64,000 nucleotides of DNA from positions 1 to 64,000 of the forward strand of contig NZ_JAKRFD010000016.1 in assembly GCF_022348185.1 (NCBI RefSeq), in the 5' to 3' direction. The notes under the pieces are model-generated. The model was not told the DNA's origin. It saw only the letters and a program-made list of their open reading frames with translations, and ran no database searches. The DNA comes from Epibacterium sp. Ofav1-8. GTDB lineage: Bacteria; Pseudomonadota; Alphaproteobacteria; Rhodobacterales; Rhodobacteraceae. Shown piece after piece: positions 15,853 to 25,742 of the stretch. The translations under genes and the position numbers were made by a program. Position 1 is the stretch's first letter, and every line of letters begins with the position of its first letter.

Positions 15853-16685
15853 TGCTTGATACGCTTCTGATGCCCTTCCAGTTCGGCTTCATGCAGAACG
15901 CCTTCTGGATCGCGGTGATGGTCTCGGTTCCCACGGCGCTGCTGTCCTGTTTCCTGGTGCTGAAAGGCTGGGCCCTGATGGGCGACGCGGTCAGCCATGC
16001 GGTGCTGCCGGGGATCGTGCTGGCCTATCTTCTCGGGCTGCCGCTCATCCTCGGGGCCTTTGCCGCCGGCATGCTGACGGCGGTGGCCACGGGCTACCTG
16101 TCGGAAAACAGCCGCATCAAGCAGGACACCGTGATGGGCGTGGTCTTCTCCGGCATGTTCGGGCTTGGCATCGTGATGTATGTCGGGTTGCAGACCAATG
16201 TGCACCTGGATCACATCCTGTTCGGCAACATGCTGGGGGTGGGCGCGCAGGACCTGTGGACGGCGGGGATCATTTCGGTCTGCGTCGCGGCGGTGCTGGG
16301 CATGAAGTGGAAGGACTTCATGCTGCATGCCTTTGATCCCGCGCAGGCCAAGGTCTCCGGCCTGCCGGTGGGGCTGCTGCACTATGGTCTGCTGGCGATC
16401 CTGTCGCTGACCATCGTGGCGACGCTCTCGGCCACCGGGCTGATCCTCGCGGTCGGGCTGCTGATCGCGCCGGGGGCGATCGCCTTTCTGCTGGTGCGCA
16501 GCCTCAAGCGGATGCTGCCGGTCGCGGTTCTGGTCTGCATGATCTCGATGCTGGGCGGTGTCTATCTCAGCTTCTTCATCGACAGCGCCCCGGCACCGAC
16601 GATCGTGCTGATCCTGACCGGGATCTTTGTGATCGCCTTCCTGCGCCGGAGCATTCAGAACCGTCAGGCCTCGGCCACGGTATGA
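15852..16685 (+). CDS. sitD: Manganese/iron ABC transporter, permease 2
   Basis: This 277-residue ABC-3 family permease is homologous to SitC (QFGFMQNAFWIAVMV at the start, MGDAVSHAVLPGIVLAYLLG near residue 40). About eight membrane helices are visible. Its ATG shares one base with the sitC stop. It is the last gene of the sit operon and converges with trhO 30 bp downstream. Confidence 0.93.
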   Translation: MLDTLLMPFQFGFMQNAFWIAVMVSVPTALLSCFLVLKGWALMGDAVSHAVLPGIVLAYLLGLPLILGAFAAGMLTAVATGYLSENSRIKQDTVMGVVFSGMFGLGIVMYVGLQTNVHLDHILFGNMLGVGAQDLWTAGIISVCVAAVLGMKWKDFMLHAFDPAQAKVSGLPVGLLHYGLLAILSLTIVATLSATGLILAVGLLIAPGAIAFLLVRSLKRMLPVAVLVCMISMLGGVYLSFFIDSAPAPTIVLILTGIFVIAFLRRSIQNRQASATV

Positions 16686-16715
16686 GGTCTCCGCCCCGGG
16701 CCAGCCGAGGCGGTC

Positions 16716-17609
16716 TCAGACGGTTTCGCCGCGTTCCCGGGCCAGGCGGATCTGTTTCTGGCGCTCGCGAAAGCGCTCCTTGTCCGCATCGGATGTTTCA
16801 TGGATGCACTGGTGGCAGGAAACCCCGGCCTCATACTCGGGCCGGGCGGTGTCCTCCGGCAGGATCGGACGCCGACAGCCGTGGCACAGGTGGTGGGGGC
16901 CTTCGACCAGGCCGTGCCCCACGGACACCCGGTTGTCGAACACGAAACACTCGCCCTGCCAGGTGCTGTCCTGTTCGGGCGTTTCCTCCAGATAGCGCAG
17001 GATGCCGCCCTTGAGGTGATAGACGTCCTCCACCCCCTGCGATAGAAGGTAGTTCGTCGACTTTTCACAGCGAATGCCGCCGGTGCAGAACATGGCGACG
17101 CGCTTGTTGTGAAACCGGTCCTTGTTCTCTTCCCACCACTGCGGGAATTCGCGAAAGCTCTCGGTCTTGGGGTCGATCGCGCCCTCGAAGGTTCCGATCG
17201 CCACCTCATAGTCGTTGCGGGTGTCGATCAGCACCACATCCTCGGAGCGGATCAGATCGTTCCAGTCTTCCGGCTCCACATAGTGCCCGACAGAGGCGCG
17301 CGGATCCACATCCGGCTGCCCCATGGTCACGATTTCCTTTTTCAGCCGCACCTTCATCTTGCCGAAGGGAGGCTCTGTGGCGGTCGCCTCTTTCCACTCC
17401 AGCCCGGCGCAGCCCGGCAGGGATCTGATATGGGCCAGCACCGCATCAATTCCCGCTCGCGGCCCGGCGATGGTGCCGTTGATCCCTTCATGGGCCAGCA
17501 GCAGCGAGCCTTTGACGTTTTGCGCGACGCAGAGATCCAGCAGCGCCGGTTTCAGTGCGGCGGGATCGGGAAAGCGGGTGAACTGATAGAGCGCGGCGAT
17601 GGTATACAT
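16716..17609 (-). CDS. trhO: tRNA uridine(34) hydroxylase, rhodanese family
   Basis: This 297-residue protein has the TrhO/YceA layout: an N-terminal acylphosphatase-like domain (about 1-95, with HEGINGT), a rhodanese domain (about 120-225) with the active loop FCTGGIRCEKS, and a Cys-rich C-terminus (CHGCRRP, then CHQCIHE). TrhO makes 5-hydroxyuridine at position 34 of tRNAs in an oxygen-dependent way. The ATG at 17609 begins the conserved MYTIAALYQF; longer in-frame starts add nothing recognisable. It is divergent from pncA. Confidence 0.92.
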   Translation of the reverse strand: MYTIAALYQFTRFPDPAALKPALLDLCVAQNVKGSLLLAHEGINGTIAGPRAGIDAVLAHIRSLPGCAGLEWKEATATEPPFGKMKVRLKKEIVTMGQPDVDPRASVGHYVEPEDWNDLIRSEDVVLIDTRNDYEVAIGTFEGAIDPKTESFREFPQWWEENKDRFHNKRVAMFCTGGIRCEKSTNYLLSQGVEDVYHLKGGILRYLEETPEQDSTWQGECFVFDNRVSVGHGLVEGPHHLCHGCRRPILPEDTARPEYEAGVSCHQCIHETSDADKERFRERQKQIRLARERGETV

Positions 17610-17813
17610 GCCAGCGCGCATAGAGCCTCGTGCAGGGTTTTGCAAGATGCGAAGATGTCAAGCGCCAGCGTTGTAATAAGTATGTGAAATACATAAAATG
17701 TTTGCGAATGTGTCACAGACCGGCCCGGCGGTTTACAATTTAAGGTTGATTGAACTTGTCGTGGGTTTCGACGCACACTCGACCGGGGCGGAGACAGGAC
17801 ACAGGAGACCGAG

Positions 17814-18407
17814 ATGACCGAGGCGCTGATCGTAATCGATGTACAGAACGACTTTTGTCCAGGCGGCGCGCTGGCGGTCCCGGACGGGGATCAGGTGGTG
17901 GCGCCGATCAATGCGATGATGGCGCGGTTCGACACCGTGATCCTGACCCAGGACTGGCATCCGGCGGGGCATTCCTCCTTTGCCAGCACGCACCCGGGGC
18001 GGGGACCTTTCGACACGCAGGAAATGCCTTACGGACAACAGGTTCTGTGGCCCGACCATTGCGTGCAGGGCAGTGGCGGCGCGGCGTTTCACCCGGATCT
18101 GCGCACCGATGGCGACCTGATTATCCGCAAGGGGTTTCGCCCCGAAGTGGACAGCTATTCCGCCTTTTTCGAAAACGATCAGACCACGCCCACCGGTCTC
18201 GAAGGGTATCTGCGCACGCGCGGTATCACCGACCTGACGCTTGTGGGGCTTGCCACCGATTTCTGCGTTGCCTTCTCGGCGCTCGACGCTCGGCGTCTGG
18301 GGTTCTCCGTCAGAGTTGTGCCAGAGGCCTGCCGGGCGATCGACCTGGAGGGCTCACTGGAGGCACAAATTGAGAATATGCGTCAATGCGGCGTGAAATT
18401 TGCCTGA
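17814..18407 (+). CDS. pncA: Nicotinamidase
   Basis: This 197-residue isochorismatase-fold enzyme has VIDVQNDFCPGGAL at its start (catalytic Asp9), the metal site DWHPAGHSSF (about 48-57), a Lys in IIRKGF and the nucleophile Cys in TDFCVAF. It converts nicotinamide to nicotinate, the first step of the salvage route completed by PncB encoded 2.4 kb downstream on the same strand. A CAGGAGA site precedes the ATG. A histidine kinase gene follows after 86 nt. Confidence 0.95.
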   Translation: MTEALIVIDVQNDFCPGGALAVPDGDQVVAPINAMMARFDTVILTQDWHPAGHSSFASTHPGRGPFDTQEMPYGQQVLWPDHCVQGSGGAAFHPDLRTDGDLIIRKGFRPEVDSYSAFFENDQTTPTGLEGYLRTRGITDLTLVGLATDFCVAFSALDARRLGFSVRVVPEACRAIDLEGSLEAQIENMRQCGVKFA

Positions 18408-18493
18408 AAGCATCACCCAATTTGTTAATCTCAAACCTGTACACAGAGGCCGATCCACAGATGACGGGGCGGATATAACCGGGTTCGCAGGGA

Positions 18494-20764
18494 ATGGAGC
18501 AGACAAACCGCACGACAGACGGGCCGTTGGCGCAGCACAACGCGCAATTCAGCTCTGAGGGGCTGTTGCAGCGCTATGCCACTGCGCGCAGCGATCTGTT
18601 TCCGGCCCGCGCGGCGATTGCCTTTGCCACGGCGGCGGCGCTTGCCCTGATCGTCGGCCTCTTCTGGGCCGCGCTGACCTTTCTCACCTATGTTGTCGCC
18701 GACGGCAGCGAAACCCTCTACCTGCGCCGGCTCTCGGCCCGGTTGCAGGCGGGCCAGAGCGTGGCGCAGGCCCGGGGGCTGACGACGCTGTTCTCGGCGC
18801 TCTATGCGGTTGCGGTCTGCGGGTTTGCCACCGTACCGCTGTTGCATCCCCTGGACCCGACGGACGGCCACCTGATCCTGGCAGAGCCCTTCTTTGCCCT
18901 CTGTGTGGTGCTGGGCCCGTCGCTGAGCGCGTCGCTCGATTATCGCTACAACCCTCCGGCGGCGATGGTCAGGCTGGCGATCTTTGCGTTGATGCCGCTG
19001 CTGATGGTGGCCTATTTCTTTAGCGACCACCCCAATATCGGGCCGGATCTGCAACTGATCGGCGCCGGGTTCCTGGCCTATTACATCGCCCAGATCTGGT
19101 TTCTGGTCTTTGTACAGAAACGGCATCAGCACTCGCGCCGGGCGATGCGCTCCCAGGCGCTCCAGCGGCAAGCGCTGGAGGACGCCTACATGCGCCTGTT
19201 CGACCAGAAGCAGGAGGCGCGCCGGCTGGCGATGATCGCCGAACACGCCAACGACGGGGTCATGCTGATCGGGTGCGATGGCATCGTGCGCTGGGTCAAC
19301 GAAGGCTTTGTCCGGATGACCGGATTTTCCTTCGATGAACTGGTCGGATCCTCCCCCGGAGCGCTGCTGAACAGCCCGGAAACGGACCCCGAGGCCCTGC
19401 GCCTGATCGAACAGGGGCGGGCTGCGGGCAAACCCTTCCGCGCCGAGCTGGTGAACCGGCGCAAGGACGGTCAGGACATCTGGATCGAAACCAATCAGGT
19501 GCCGATCTTTGACGACAATGGCCGGATCGAGACCTATATCGCGGTGGAACGCGATGTGACCGCGGCCAAGCAGCATGAAAGCGAGCTGGAAGAGGCCCGC
19601 CATGCCGCCGAAGAGGGCGCCCGCATCAAGGAAGAGTTCCTGGCCACCATGAGCCATGAATTCCGCACCCCGATGAACGGGGTCATCGGCATGGCCCAGA
19701 TGTTGCAGGCCACCGATCTGAGCGAGGATCAGAAACTCTATACGGAAACCATCCTCAGTTCGTCCCGCGCGCTGCTGTCGCTGATCAATGATGTGCTCGA
19801 CCTGTCGCGGATGAATGCCGCAGGGGTCTCGCTGTTCGATGTGGATTTCGACCTGCACAGCTGCATCCGGGACACGGCGCTCCTGCTGCAGGGGCAGGCC
19901 AGCGACAAGGGGCTGTCCTTCGACATCGATCTTGATCCCGATCTGCCGGTCTGGGTGACGGGGGATGACCGGCGGTTGCGACAGATCCTGATGAACCTGG
20001 TAGGCAATGCCGTCAAGTTCACGCAACAGGGCGGGGTCACCCTGCGGGCCCGCGCCGAGCTGCGCGCGGAGCAGATCGAACTGGTGGTCTCGGTCGAGGA
20101 TACCGGGATCGGCATCCCCGCCGACAAGCTCGACTATATCTTCGAACGGTTCACCCAGGCGGATACCGCGATCTCGCGCAGTCACGGTGGCACGGGGCTG
20201 GGCCTGTCGATTTCGCGCGGGCTGGCACGGGCGATGGGCGGTGACATATCGGTCACCTCCACCCCGGATGTGGGCTCCTGCTTTACCCTGCGCATCGATC
20301 TGGCCGTGTCCTCCGCCCCGGCTGGCGAGGCGGTGACGGATGCGCCGGCCCTGACACCGGCCCTGTTGCAGGACCTGCGCGGCCTGCGCTTGCTGGTGGC
20401 CGAGGACAATCGCGTCAATCGGCTGTTGATCAGCAAGTTCCTGGCCGATGCGCCGGTTGATCTGAAGTTTGCCACAAACGGTGCCGAAGCCGAGGCCCTG
20501 GTCCGCCGCCAGCAGCCGCAGGTGGTGCTGATGGATATGTCGATGCCGGAGGTCAACGGGTTGCAGGCGACGCGCGCGATCCGGAAGCTCGACATAGCGC
20601 AACCCTTCATCGCGGCGCTGACGGCGAATGCGGACGAGACCAGCCGCCAGGCCTGTCTGGAGGCCGGGATGGACTGTTTCCTCAGTAAACCGCTGTCGCG
20701 CAACGAACTGCTGACCGTGTTGCTGAATTTTGCGCAGACCATGCGGGAAACCCAGGGCGGTTGA
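18494..20764 (+). CDS. Membrane-bound hybrid sensor histidine kinase
   Basis: This 756-residue protein contains, in order, about six hydrophobic segments in the first 210 residues, a PAS domain (about 248-360), a HisKA domain with the phosphorylated His in ATMSHEFRTPMNG (about 390), a HATPase domain (NLVGNAVKF, then DTGIGIP and GTGLGLSIS) and a C-terminal receiver (AEDNRVN, phospho-acceptor Asp in VLMDMSMPE, Lys in LSKP). No His phosphotransfer domain is present, so an external Hpt or a receiver-only output is expected. It lies between pncA and pncB in the same direction, with 86 and 63 nt gaps, so it may be co-transcribed with NAD salvage genes. The signal is unknown. Confidence 0.92.
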   Translation: MEQTNRTTDGPLAQHNAQFSSEGLLQRYATARSDLFPARAAIAFATAAALALIVGLFWAALTFLTYVVADGSETLYLRRLSARLQAGQSVAQARGLTTLFSALYAVAVCGFATVPLLHPLDPTDGHLILAEPFFALCVVLGPSLSASLDYRYNPPAAMVRLAIFALMPLLMVAYFFSDHPNIGPDLQLIGAGFLAYYIAQIWFLVFVQKRHQHSRRAMRSQALQRQALEDAYMRLFDQKQEARRLAMIAEHANDGVMLIGCDGIVRWVNEGFVRMTGFSFDELVGSSPGALLNSPETDPEALRLIEQGRAAGKPFRAELVNRRKDGQDIWIETNQVPIFDDNGRIETYIAVERDVTAAKQHESELEEARHAAEEGARIKEEFLATMSHEFRTPMNGVIGMAQMLQATDLSEDQKLYTETILSSSRALLSLINDVLDLSRMNAAGVSLFDVDFDLHSCIRDTALLLQGQASDKGLSFDIDLDPDLPVWVTGDDRRLRQILMNLVGNAVKFTQQGGVTLRARAELRAEQIELVVSVEDTGIGIPADKLDYIFERFTQADTAISRSHGGTGLGLSISRGLARAMGGDISVTSTPDVGSCFTLRIDLAVSSAPAGEAVTDAPALTPALLQDLRGLRLLVAEDNRVNRLLISKFLADAPVDLKFATNGAEAEALVRRQQPQVVLMDMSMPEVNGLQATRAIRKLDIAQPFIAALTANADETSRQACLEAGMDCFLSKPLSRNELLTVLLNFAQTMRETQGG

Positions 20765-20827
20765 ACCGCTTGCCGAATGGTTGCAGCCTGTCCTATCAAT
20801 CGGTGAACAATCGGAAGAGGTCTGCCC

Positions 20828-22117
20828 GTGGACATTGCAACCCGCGTCTACAATCACAAGTGGAAGATCGATCCGATCGTCCGGTCCCTGATCGATACGG
20901 ATTTCTACAAGCTGTTGATGTGCCAATCGGTGTTTCGAAACAAGCCCAACACTCAGGTCACGTTTTCGCTCATCAACCGGACCACGTCGGTGCCCTTGGC
21001 AAAGCTGATCGACGAGGGCGAACTGCGCGAACAGTTGGATCACATCCGGTCCCTGAGCCTCAGCCGCGGCGAGAGCACCTGGCTGCGCGGCAATACCTTC
21101 TACGGCAAACGGCAGATGTTCCGGCCCGATTTCATGGAGTGGTTCGAGGGGCTGCGCCTGCCGCCCTATCACCTGGAACGCAAGGGCGACCAATACGAAC
21201 TGACGTTTGAAGGCTCCTGGCCGGAGGTCATGCTCTGGGAGATCCCGGCGCTGGCGGTGCTGATGGAATTGCGCTCCCGCGCGGTGCTCAACGACATGGG
21301 GCGGTTCGAATTGCAGGTCCTCTATGCGCGGGCGATGACCAAGGTCTGGGAGAAGATCGAGCGGCTGCGGCAGGTCGACGGTCTTGGCATTGCCGACTTC
21401 GGCACCCGCCGGCGCCACAGCTTCCTGTGGCAGGACTGGTGCGTGCAGGCGATGATGGAGGGACTGGGGGATGCCTTTACCGGGACCTCGAATTGCCTGA
21501 TTGCCATGCGCCGGGAGGTCGAGGCGATCGGCACCAACGCGCATGAGCTGCCGATGGTCTATTCGGCGCTGGCAGAGGATGATGCGGCGCTGGCACAGGC
21601 GCCCTATGACGTGCTGTCGGATTGGCACGAGGAGCACGACGGCAACCTGCGCATCATCCTGCCCGACACCTATGGCACTCAGGGGTTTCTCGACAATGCG
21701 CCGGACTGGCTGGCTGGATGGACCGGCATTCGCGTCGACAGCGGCGATCCGGCGGCAGCGGCGGAGATCGCCATCCGTTGGTGGCAGGAGCGAGGCGAGG
21801 ATCCGCGTGACAAGCGGGTGATCTTCTCCGACGGGTTGGATGTCGACAAGATTGCCGAACTGCACCGGCAGTTCTCGGGCCGGGTGAAGGCGTCTTTTGG
21901 CTGGGGCACGCTGCTGACCAATGATTTTCGCGGACTGGTGCCCGATGACGGCCTGGCGCCATTCTCGCTGGTCTGCAAGGCGGTGTCGGCCAATGGCCGG
22001 CCCACGGTGAAACTGTCGGACAACCCGGAAAAGGCGATGGGACCGGCAGAGGAGATCGCGCGCTACAAGCGGGTCTTTGGCGTCGGGACGCAGGAGAGCA
22101 TCGACGTGATCGTCTGA
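20828..22117 (+). CDS. pncB: Nicotinate phosphoribosyltransferase
   Basis: This 429-residue enzyme shows the family signatures LIDTDFYKLLM near the N-terminus, IADFGTRRRHSF (about 190-201, containing the phosphorylated His) and VIFSDGLDVDKI (about 335-346). It joins nicotinate to PRPP with ATP hydrolysis to give NaMN. The start is a GTG at 20828 behind a CGGAAGAGG site. It completes the pathway begun by PncA upstream. A structured repeat follows its stop and separates it from the convergent aldehyde dehydrogenase gene. Confidence 0.95.
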   Translation: MDIATRVYNHKWKIDPIVRSLIDTDFYKLLMCQSVFRNKPNTQVTFSLINRTTSVPLAKLIDEGELREQLDHIRSLSLSRGESTWLRGNTFYGKRQMFRPDFMEWFEGLRLPPYHLERKGDQYELTFEGSWPEVMLWEIPALAVLMELRSRAVLNDMGRFELQVLYARAMTKVWEKIERLRQVDGLGIADFGTRRRHSFLWQDWCVQAMMEGLGDAFTGTSNCLIAMRREVEAIGTNAHELPMVYSALAEDDAALAQAPYDVLSDWHEEHDGNLRIILPDTYGTQGFLDNAPDWLAGWTGIRVDSGDPAAAAEIAIRWWQERGEDPRDKRVIFSDGLDVDKIAELHRQFSGRVKASFGWGTLLTNDFRGLVPDDGLAPFSLVCKAVSANGRPTVKLSDNPEKAMGPAEEIARYKRVFGVGTQESIDVIV

Positions 22118-22146
22118 CGGCGTGGTGAACGGTGACAGCGGAGGGA

Positions 22147-22208
22147 GGGGGCGCTGCCCCCTCGGGCCATTGGGCCCTCACCCCCGGGATATTTCGGAGA
22201 AGATGAAA
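22147..22208 (+). repeat. Convergent-gene repeat family 1, copy A
   Basis: A GGGGGC/GCCCCC hairpin and a GGGCCATTGGGCCC palindrome are followed by CCCCCGGGATATTT and an AGATGAAA tail. A related copy lies at 34096-34151 in the opposite orientation. Both sit between convergent genes, here pncB and the aldehyde dehydrogenase, suggesting a terminator-like role. Confidence 0.7.
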
Positions 22209-22211
22209 TGC

Positions 22212-23669
22212 TCAGCCGTGATGCGCGGCCACGGTTTTCAATTGTGAAAACCCATAGAGCGCCTCAAAGCCCTTCTCTCGGCCATGGCCGGACTTGCCGA
22301 TGCCGCCAAAGGGCAGCTCCACGCCGCCGCCGGCGCCATAGGTGTTGAGGAAGACCTGTCCTGCCTTGAGCCGTTTGGCCAGCCGGAGTTGCCGGGCGCC
22401 GTCGCGGGTCCAGAGCGCGGCCACAAGGCCGTAGTCGGTGCTGTTGGCGATCCTGACCGCCTCGGCCTCGGTCTCAAACGGGATCAGCACCTGCACCGGG
22501 CCGAAGATCTCCTGTTGTGCCAGCGGATGATCCGGGGGCACATCGGCAAACAGGGTGGGGCGCACATAGGCGCCAGTTGCGGGCGCGGTGGCGCTGATCC
22601 GGCCCTGACCGGCGATTTCGAGATCCGCGCCTTTGGCCAGGAAACCTTCGACGATCTCTTTCTGGCGGGTTGAGATCAGCGGGCCGAGGCGCAGGTCCTC
22701 TGCCGCCGGGCCGACGGTGAGATCGGCATAGGCCGCAGCCATCCGCGCCTTGACCGCCTCGTAGACCGGGCGTTCGACCAGGATCCGCGAGGCGGCAGAG
22801 CAGGTCTGACCACCGTTCTGGATGCCGGCGTTGACGAGGAACGGCAGGGCCGCGTCGAGGTCGGCATCGGCAAAGACGATCTGCGGGGATTTGCCGCCCA
22901 GCTCGAGCGTCACCGGCACCACGTTTTTTGCCGCCGCAGCCTGCACCATTGCGCCGGTGGCGACCGAGCCGGTGAAGGAGATATGATGCACGCCCGCATG
23001 GCCCGACAGCGCCGCCCCGGCCTCCGCCCCCAGGCCCGGTACCACGTTCAGCGCGCCTGCGGGCAGGCCGGCCTCCGCTGCCAGATGGGCAAAGGCCAGC
23101 GCCGTCAGGCAGGCCTCTTCGGCGGGTTTCAGCACGCAGGAATTGCCCATCGCCAGCGCCGCGCCAACCGACCGTCCGATGATCTGCATCGGATAGTTCC
23201 AGGGCACGATATGGCCCGTCACACCAAAGGGTTCGCGCAGGGTGTAGACGGTGTAGCCGTTCATATAGGGGATGCTCTCGCCCATGACCTTGTCCGCCGC
23301 ACCGCCATAAAACTCGCAGTAACGCGCCAGCGCCACTGCATCGGCGCGCGCCTGGGTCAGGGGTTTGCCCACATCCATCACCTCCAGCGCTGCCAGCCTG
23401 TCGGTATTGTCGGCGATGACCTGTCCGAGGCGGGTCAGGATGCGGCCGCGTTCGGTGGCGCTCATCTCGCCCCAAGCGCCCTCCTGCGCGGCTTGGGCGG
23501 CGTGGACTGCGGCGTCGATGTCGGCGTCGGTGCCTCGTGCGATCTGGCAGATTTCGCTGCCATCGGAGGGGTTTACCAGCGGCAAGGTGGCGCCACCCAG
23601 GGGCGCCTGCCATGTGCCGCCAATCAGGCAAAGCGCCGGGTCGAACCACAAGGGGGAGGTGTCAGCCAT
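22212..23669 (-). CDS. Aldehyde dehydrogenase (NAD(P)-dependent)
   Basis: This 485-residue ALDH has the catalytic Glu in LELGGKSPQ (about 253), the nucleophile Cys in GQTCSAASR (about 286), the cofactor loop GSVATGAMV and the PWNYPMQ motif. It is closest in layout to betaine-aldehyde or aminoaldehyde dehydrogenases, but substrate cannot be set from sequence. The ATG at 23669 overlaps the GNAT gene end by 8 nt. It belongs to the leftward operon with the GNAT and the dipeptide-type ABC transporter, which suggests oxidation of an aldehyde derived from an imported amine or peptide compound. Confidence 0.9.
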   Translation of the reverse strand: MADTSPLWFDPALCLIGGTWQAPLGGATLPLVNPSDGSEICQIARGTDADIDAAVHAAQAAQEGAWGEMSATERGRILTRLGQVIADNTDRLAALEVMDVGKPLTQARADAVALARYCEFYGGAADKVMGESIPYMNGYTVYTLREPFGVTGHIVPWNYPMQIIGRSVGAALAMGNSCVLKPAEEACLTALAFAHLAAEAGLPAGALNVVPGLGAEAGAALSGHAGVHHISFTGSVATGAMVQAAAAKNVVPVTLELGGKSPQIVFADADLDAALPFLVNAGIQNGGQTCSAASRILVERPVYEAVKARMAAAYADLTVGPAAEDLRLGPLISTRQKEIVEGFLAKGADLEIAGQGRISATAPATGAYVRPTLFADVPPDHPLAQQEIFGPVQVLIPFETEAEAVRIANSTDYGLVAALWTRDGARQLRLAKRLKAGQVFLNTYGAGGGVELPFGGIGKSGHGREKGFEALYGFSQLKTVAAHHG

Positions 23670-24135
23670 GCGGGGGTCCTTCGATCTCAAAGGTGAAGCT
23701 CTTGACCTGGTGGTCGGTGAAGGGCGCGCCTTCGCGCAGGGCGCGGACGTTTGGCAGCAGGCTCAGCCGGGTGCCCCAGAACGCCGCCGCCGCCGGCGAA
23801 TGCCGCGAGATGCCCATGCGCCAGAAGCCGGGAAACTCGTTGAGGATCAGCGCGGCGGCCTCCATCCCAAGCCCCTTGCGGCGGTGTTGCGGCAGGACCA
23901 TGAATTCCGAAAACTCCCGCCGGTCATCGGGCAGGTTCAGCACGATGGCAAAGCCGACGCGCGTGGCGGCGTCATGGATCCAGAAGGCCGTCACATCCTT
24001 GCGGTTGAGCAACTGACCCGCCCGTTCCGTCGGGTCGATGCGCGCCAAGGGAGCGACCTCGGCAAAATAGGGCGCCAGCAGGCTGGCAAGCCGTCCCCGC
24101 TCGCGCGGCAGGATCAGCGAGAGCGTAACGCTCAT
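23662..24135 (-). CDS. GNAT family N-acetyltransferase
   Basis: This 157-residue protein has the acetyl-CoA binding motif of the GNAT fold (FSEFMVLPQHRRKGLGMEAA, about 86-105) and a following SPAAAAFWGTRL helix. Such enzymes acetylate amino groups of small molecules, peptides or proteins. It lies between the ABC transporter ATPase (4-nt overlap) and the aldehyde dehydrogenase (8-nt overlap), so it is co-expressed with them. Its substrate is unknown. Pairing with a nearby deacetylase-fold gene is noteworthy. Confidence 0.85.
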   Translation of the reverse strand: MSVTLSLILPRERGRLASLLAPYFAEVAPLARIDPTERAGQLLNRKDVTAFWIHDAATRVGFAIVLNLPDDRREFSEFMVLPQHRRKGLGMEAAALILNEFPGFWRMGISRHSPAAAAFWGTRLSLLPNVRALREGAPFTDHQVKSFTFEIEGPPHG

Positions 24136-25742
24136 GCCGGGGCCTCGAGCGGTTCGGTCGGCGTGATATCCGGCAGCACGGGGGCGGCGGCCAGCAGCGT
24201 CTGGGTGTAGGCGTGTTTGGGCGCGGTAAAGACCTCTTCCACCGGGCCTTGCTCGACGATCTCCCCCTTTTGCATCACCAGCACCCGATCACAGACCTCG
24301 CGCACCACGCTCAGATCGTGGCTGATAAAGAGGTAGGTCAGCCCATAGGCGTCGCAGAGATCGGCAATCAGGTCGAGGATGCGGGCGCGGACGGAGACAT
24401 CGAGCGCCGAGACCGCCTCGTCAAAGATGATGAGTTCGGGCCGGGTAATCAGTGCCCGCGCAATGGCGATGCGCTGGCGTTGCCCGCCTGAAAACTGATG
24501 CGGATACTTCTGCGCGTCCGCCGCCGACAGGCCGACGTCCTCAAGCACCTGACCCACCAGATCCTGCCGGGCGCGGCCCGTTGGCGCATCCGGCGACAGG
24601 TGAAACGGTTCGGTGACCAGTCGCTCCACCCGGTGGCGGGGATTAAAGCTGCCATAGGGGTCCTGAAACACCACCTGCATCGCTTGCCGCTGGGCGGGAC
24701 TGCGCTGTTGCAACAGTGGCTGACCATTCAGCAGCAGTTCTCCGCCTTGCAGATCTTCGAGGCCCAAAATGGCCCGGGTCAGGGTGGATTTGCCGCAGCC
24801 CGACTCGCCCACCAGCCCCAGTCGCTCGCCCGTGTGGAGCGTGAAACTGACGTTATTCACCGCGCGGAACCGCCCCGGTTTGCCAAGCCAGCCTTTGCGT
24901 GGGGTGGTGTAGTCGCGCACGGCGTTGCGGACCTCCAGCAGGGGGGCAGGAGCCTCGGGTGCGACGGGCAGGGCGACCTTATGGGCGGAGGCTTCAAACA
25001 GCATCCGTGTGTAGGGGTGGCGCTGATGGGTCAGCACGCTCAGGGTGGGGCCGCGCTCCACCACCTCGCCCTTGCGCATCACCACGATCCGGTCGGCAAG
25101 GTCCGCGACCACCGCGAGGTCATGGGTGATGATCATCAGCCCCATGCCGTATTCGCGCACCAGATCGCGCAGCAGATCCAAAATCTGTGCCTGCGTGGTC
25201 ACATCAAGCGCGGTGGTCGGCTCATCCGCGATCAAGAGTTTGGGTCTGAGTGCAATCGCCATGGCGATCACCACCCGCTGGCGCTGGCCACCCGACAGCT
25301 CATGCGGGTAGCGGTCCATCGGAAACCGTTCGGGAGGCAGGCCAACACGGGTCAGCACGCGCGCGGCCTCGGCTTGCGCATCTGCCGCGCTGGTGTCGGT
25401 ATGCAGCAGGATCGTCTCCATCACCTGCGCGCCGATGGTCATCACCGGGTTGAGCGCTGTCATCGGTTCCTGAAACACCATGCCGATGTCGCGCCCACGA
25501 CGCTGGCACATCTCAACCTCAGAAAGGGCGCAGAGGTCTTCATCCTCCAGATAGATTGCGCCTTGGATCTTGGCGGCCTGCGGCAGCAGACGCATCACTG
25601 AAAACGCAGTCATGGACTTGCCCGACCCGCTCTCGCCGGTCACCGCAAGGATCTCGCCAGCGGCAATCGACAGGGTCACATCCCGCAGGATCGGCAGCGC
25701 CCCGATCGAGACCGAGAGGTTGGACACATCCAAAAGGCTCAT
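24132..25742 (-). CDS. Dipeptide-type ABC transporter, fused double ATPase
   Basis: This 536-residue protein contains two complete ABC ATPase domains. The first has [18 protein letters not shown] and [12 protein letters not shown]. The second, after about residue 280, has [18 protein letters not shown] and [12 protein letters not shown]. It corresponds to a DppD-DppF pair in one chain, as in YejF or GsiA. It powers import of peptides or related solutes through the two permeases encoded next. It overlaps the GNAT and DppC-type genes by 4 nt each. Confidence 0.93.
   Translation of the reverse strand: MSLLDVSNLSVSIGALPILRDVTLSIAAGEILAVTGESGSGKSMTAFSVMRLLPQAAKIQGAIYLEDEDLCALSEVEMCQRRGRDIGMVFQEPMTALNPVMTIGAQVMETILLHTDTSAADAQAEAARVLTRVGLPPERFPMDRYPHELSGGQRQRVVIAMAIALRPKLLIADEPTTALDVTTQAQILDLLRDLVREYGMGLMIITHDLAVVADLADRIVVMRKGEVVERGPTLSVLTHQRHPYTRMLFEASAHKVALPVAPEAPAPLLEVRNAVRDYTTPRKGWLGKPGRFRAVNNVSFTLHTGERLGLVGESGCGKSTLTRAILGLEDLQGGELLLNGQPLLQQRSPAQRQAMQVVFQDPYGSFNPRHRVERLVTEPFHLSPDAPTGRARQDLVGQVLEDVGLSAADAQKYPHQFSGGQRQRIAIARALITRPELIIFDEAVSALDVSVRARILDLIADLCDAYGLTYLFISHDLSVVREVCDRVLVMQKGEIVEQGPVEEVFTAPKHAYTQTLLAAAPVLPDITPTEPLEAPA

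Noticed and set aside
13103-16685. Zinc transporter ZnuABC
   Set aside because: Two different permeases, no His-rich loop in the binding protein, and Glu/Asp ligands favour the SitABCD manganese/iron type.
16686-16715. Intrinsic terminator between sitD and trhO
   Set aside because: Only imperfect complementarity is visible around 16680-16720 and no T-run follows on either strand.
18431-21865. Very long minus-strand open frame (over 1100 codons) opposite the kinase and pncB
   Set aside because: It is antisense to two clear genes, rich in His, Arg, Gln and Pro, and lacks any domain. This is a known artefact of high-GC codon bias.
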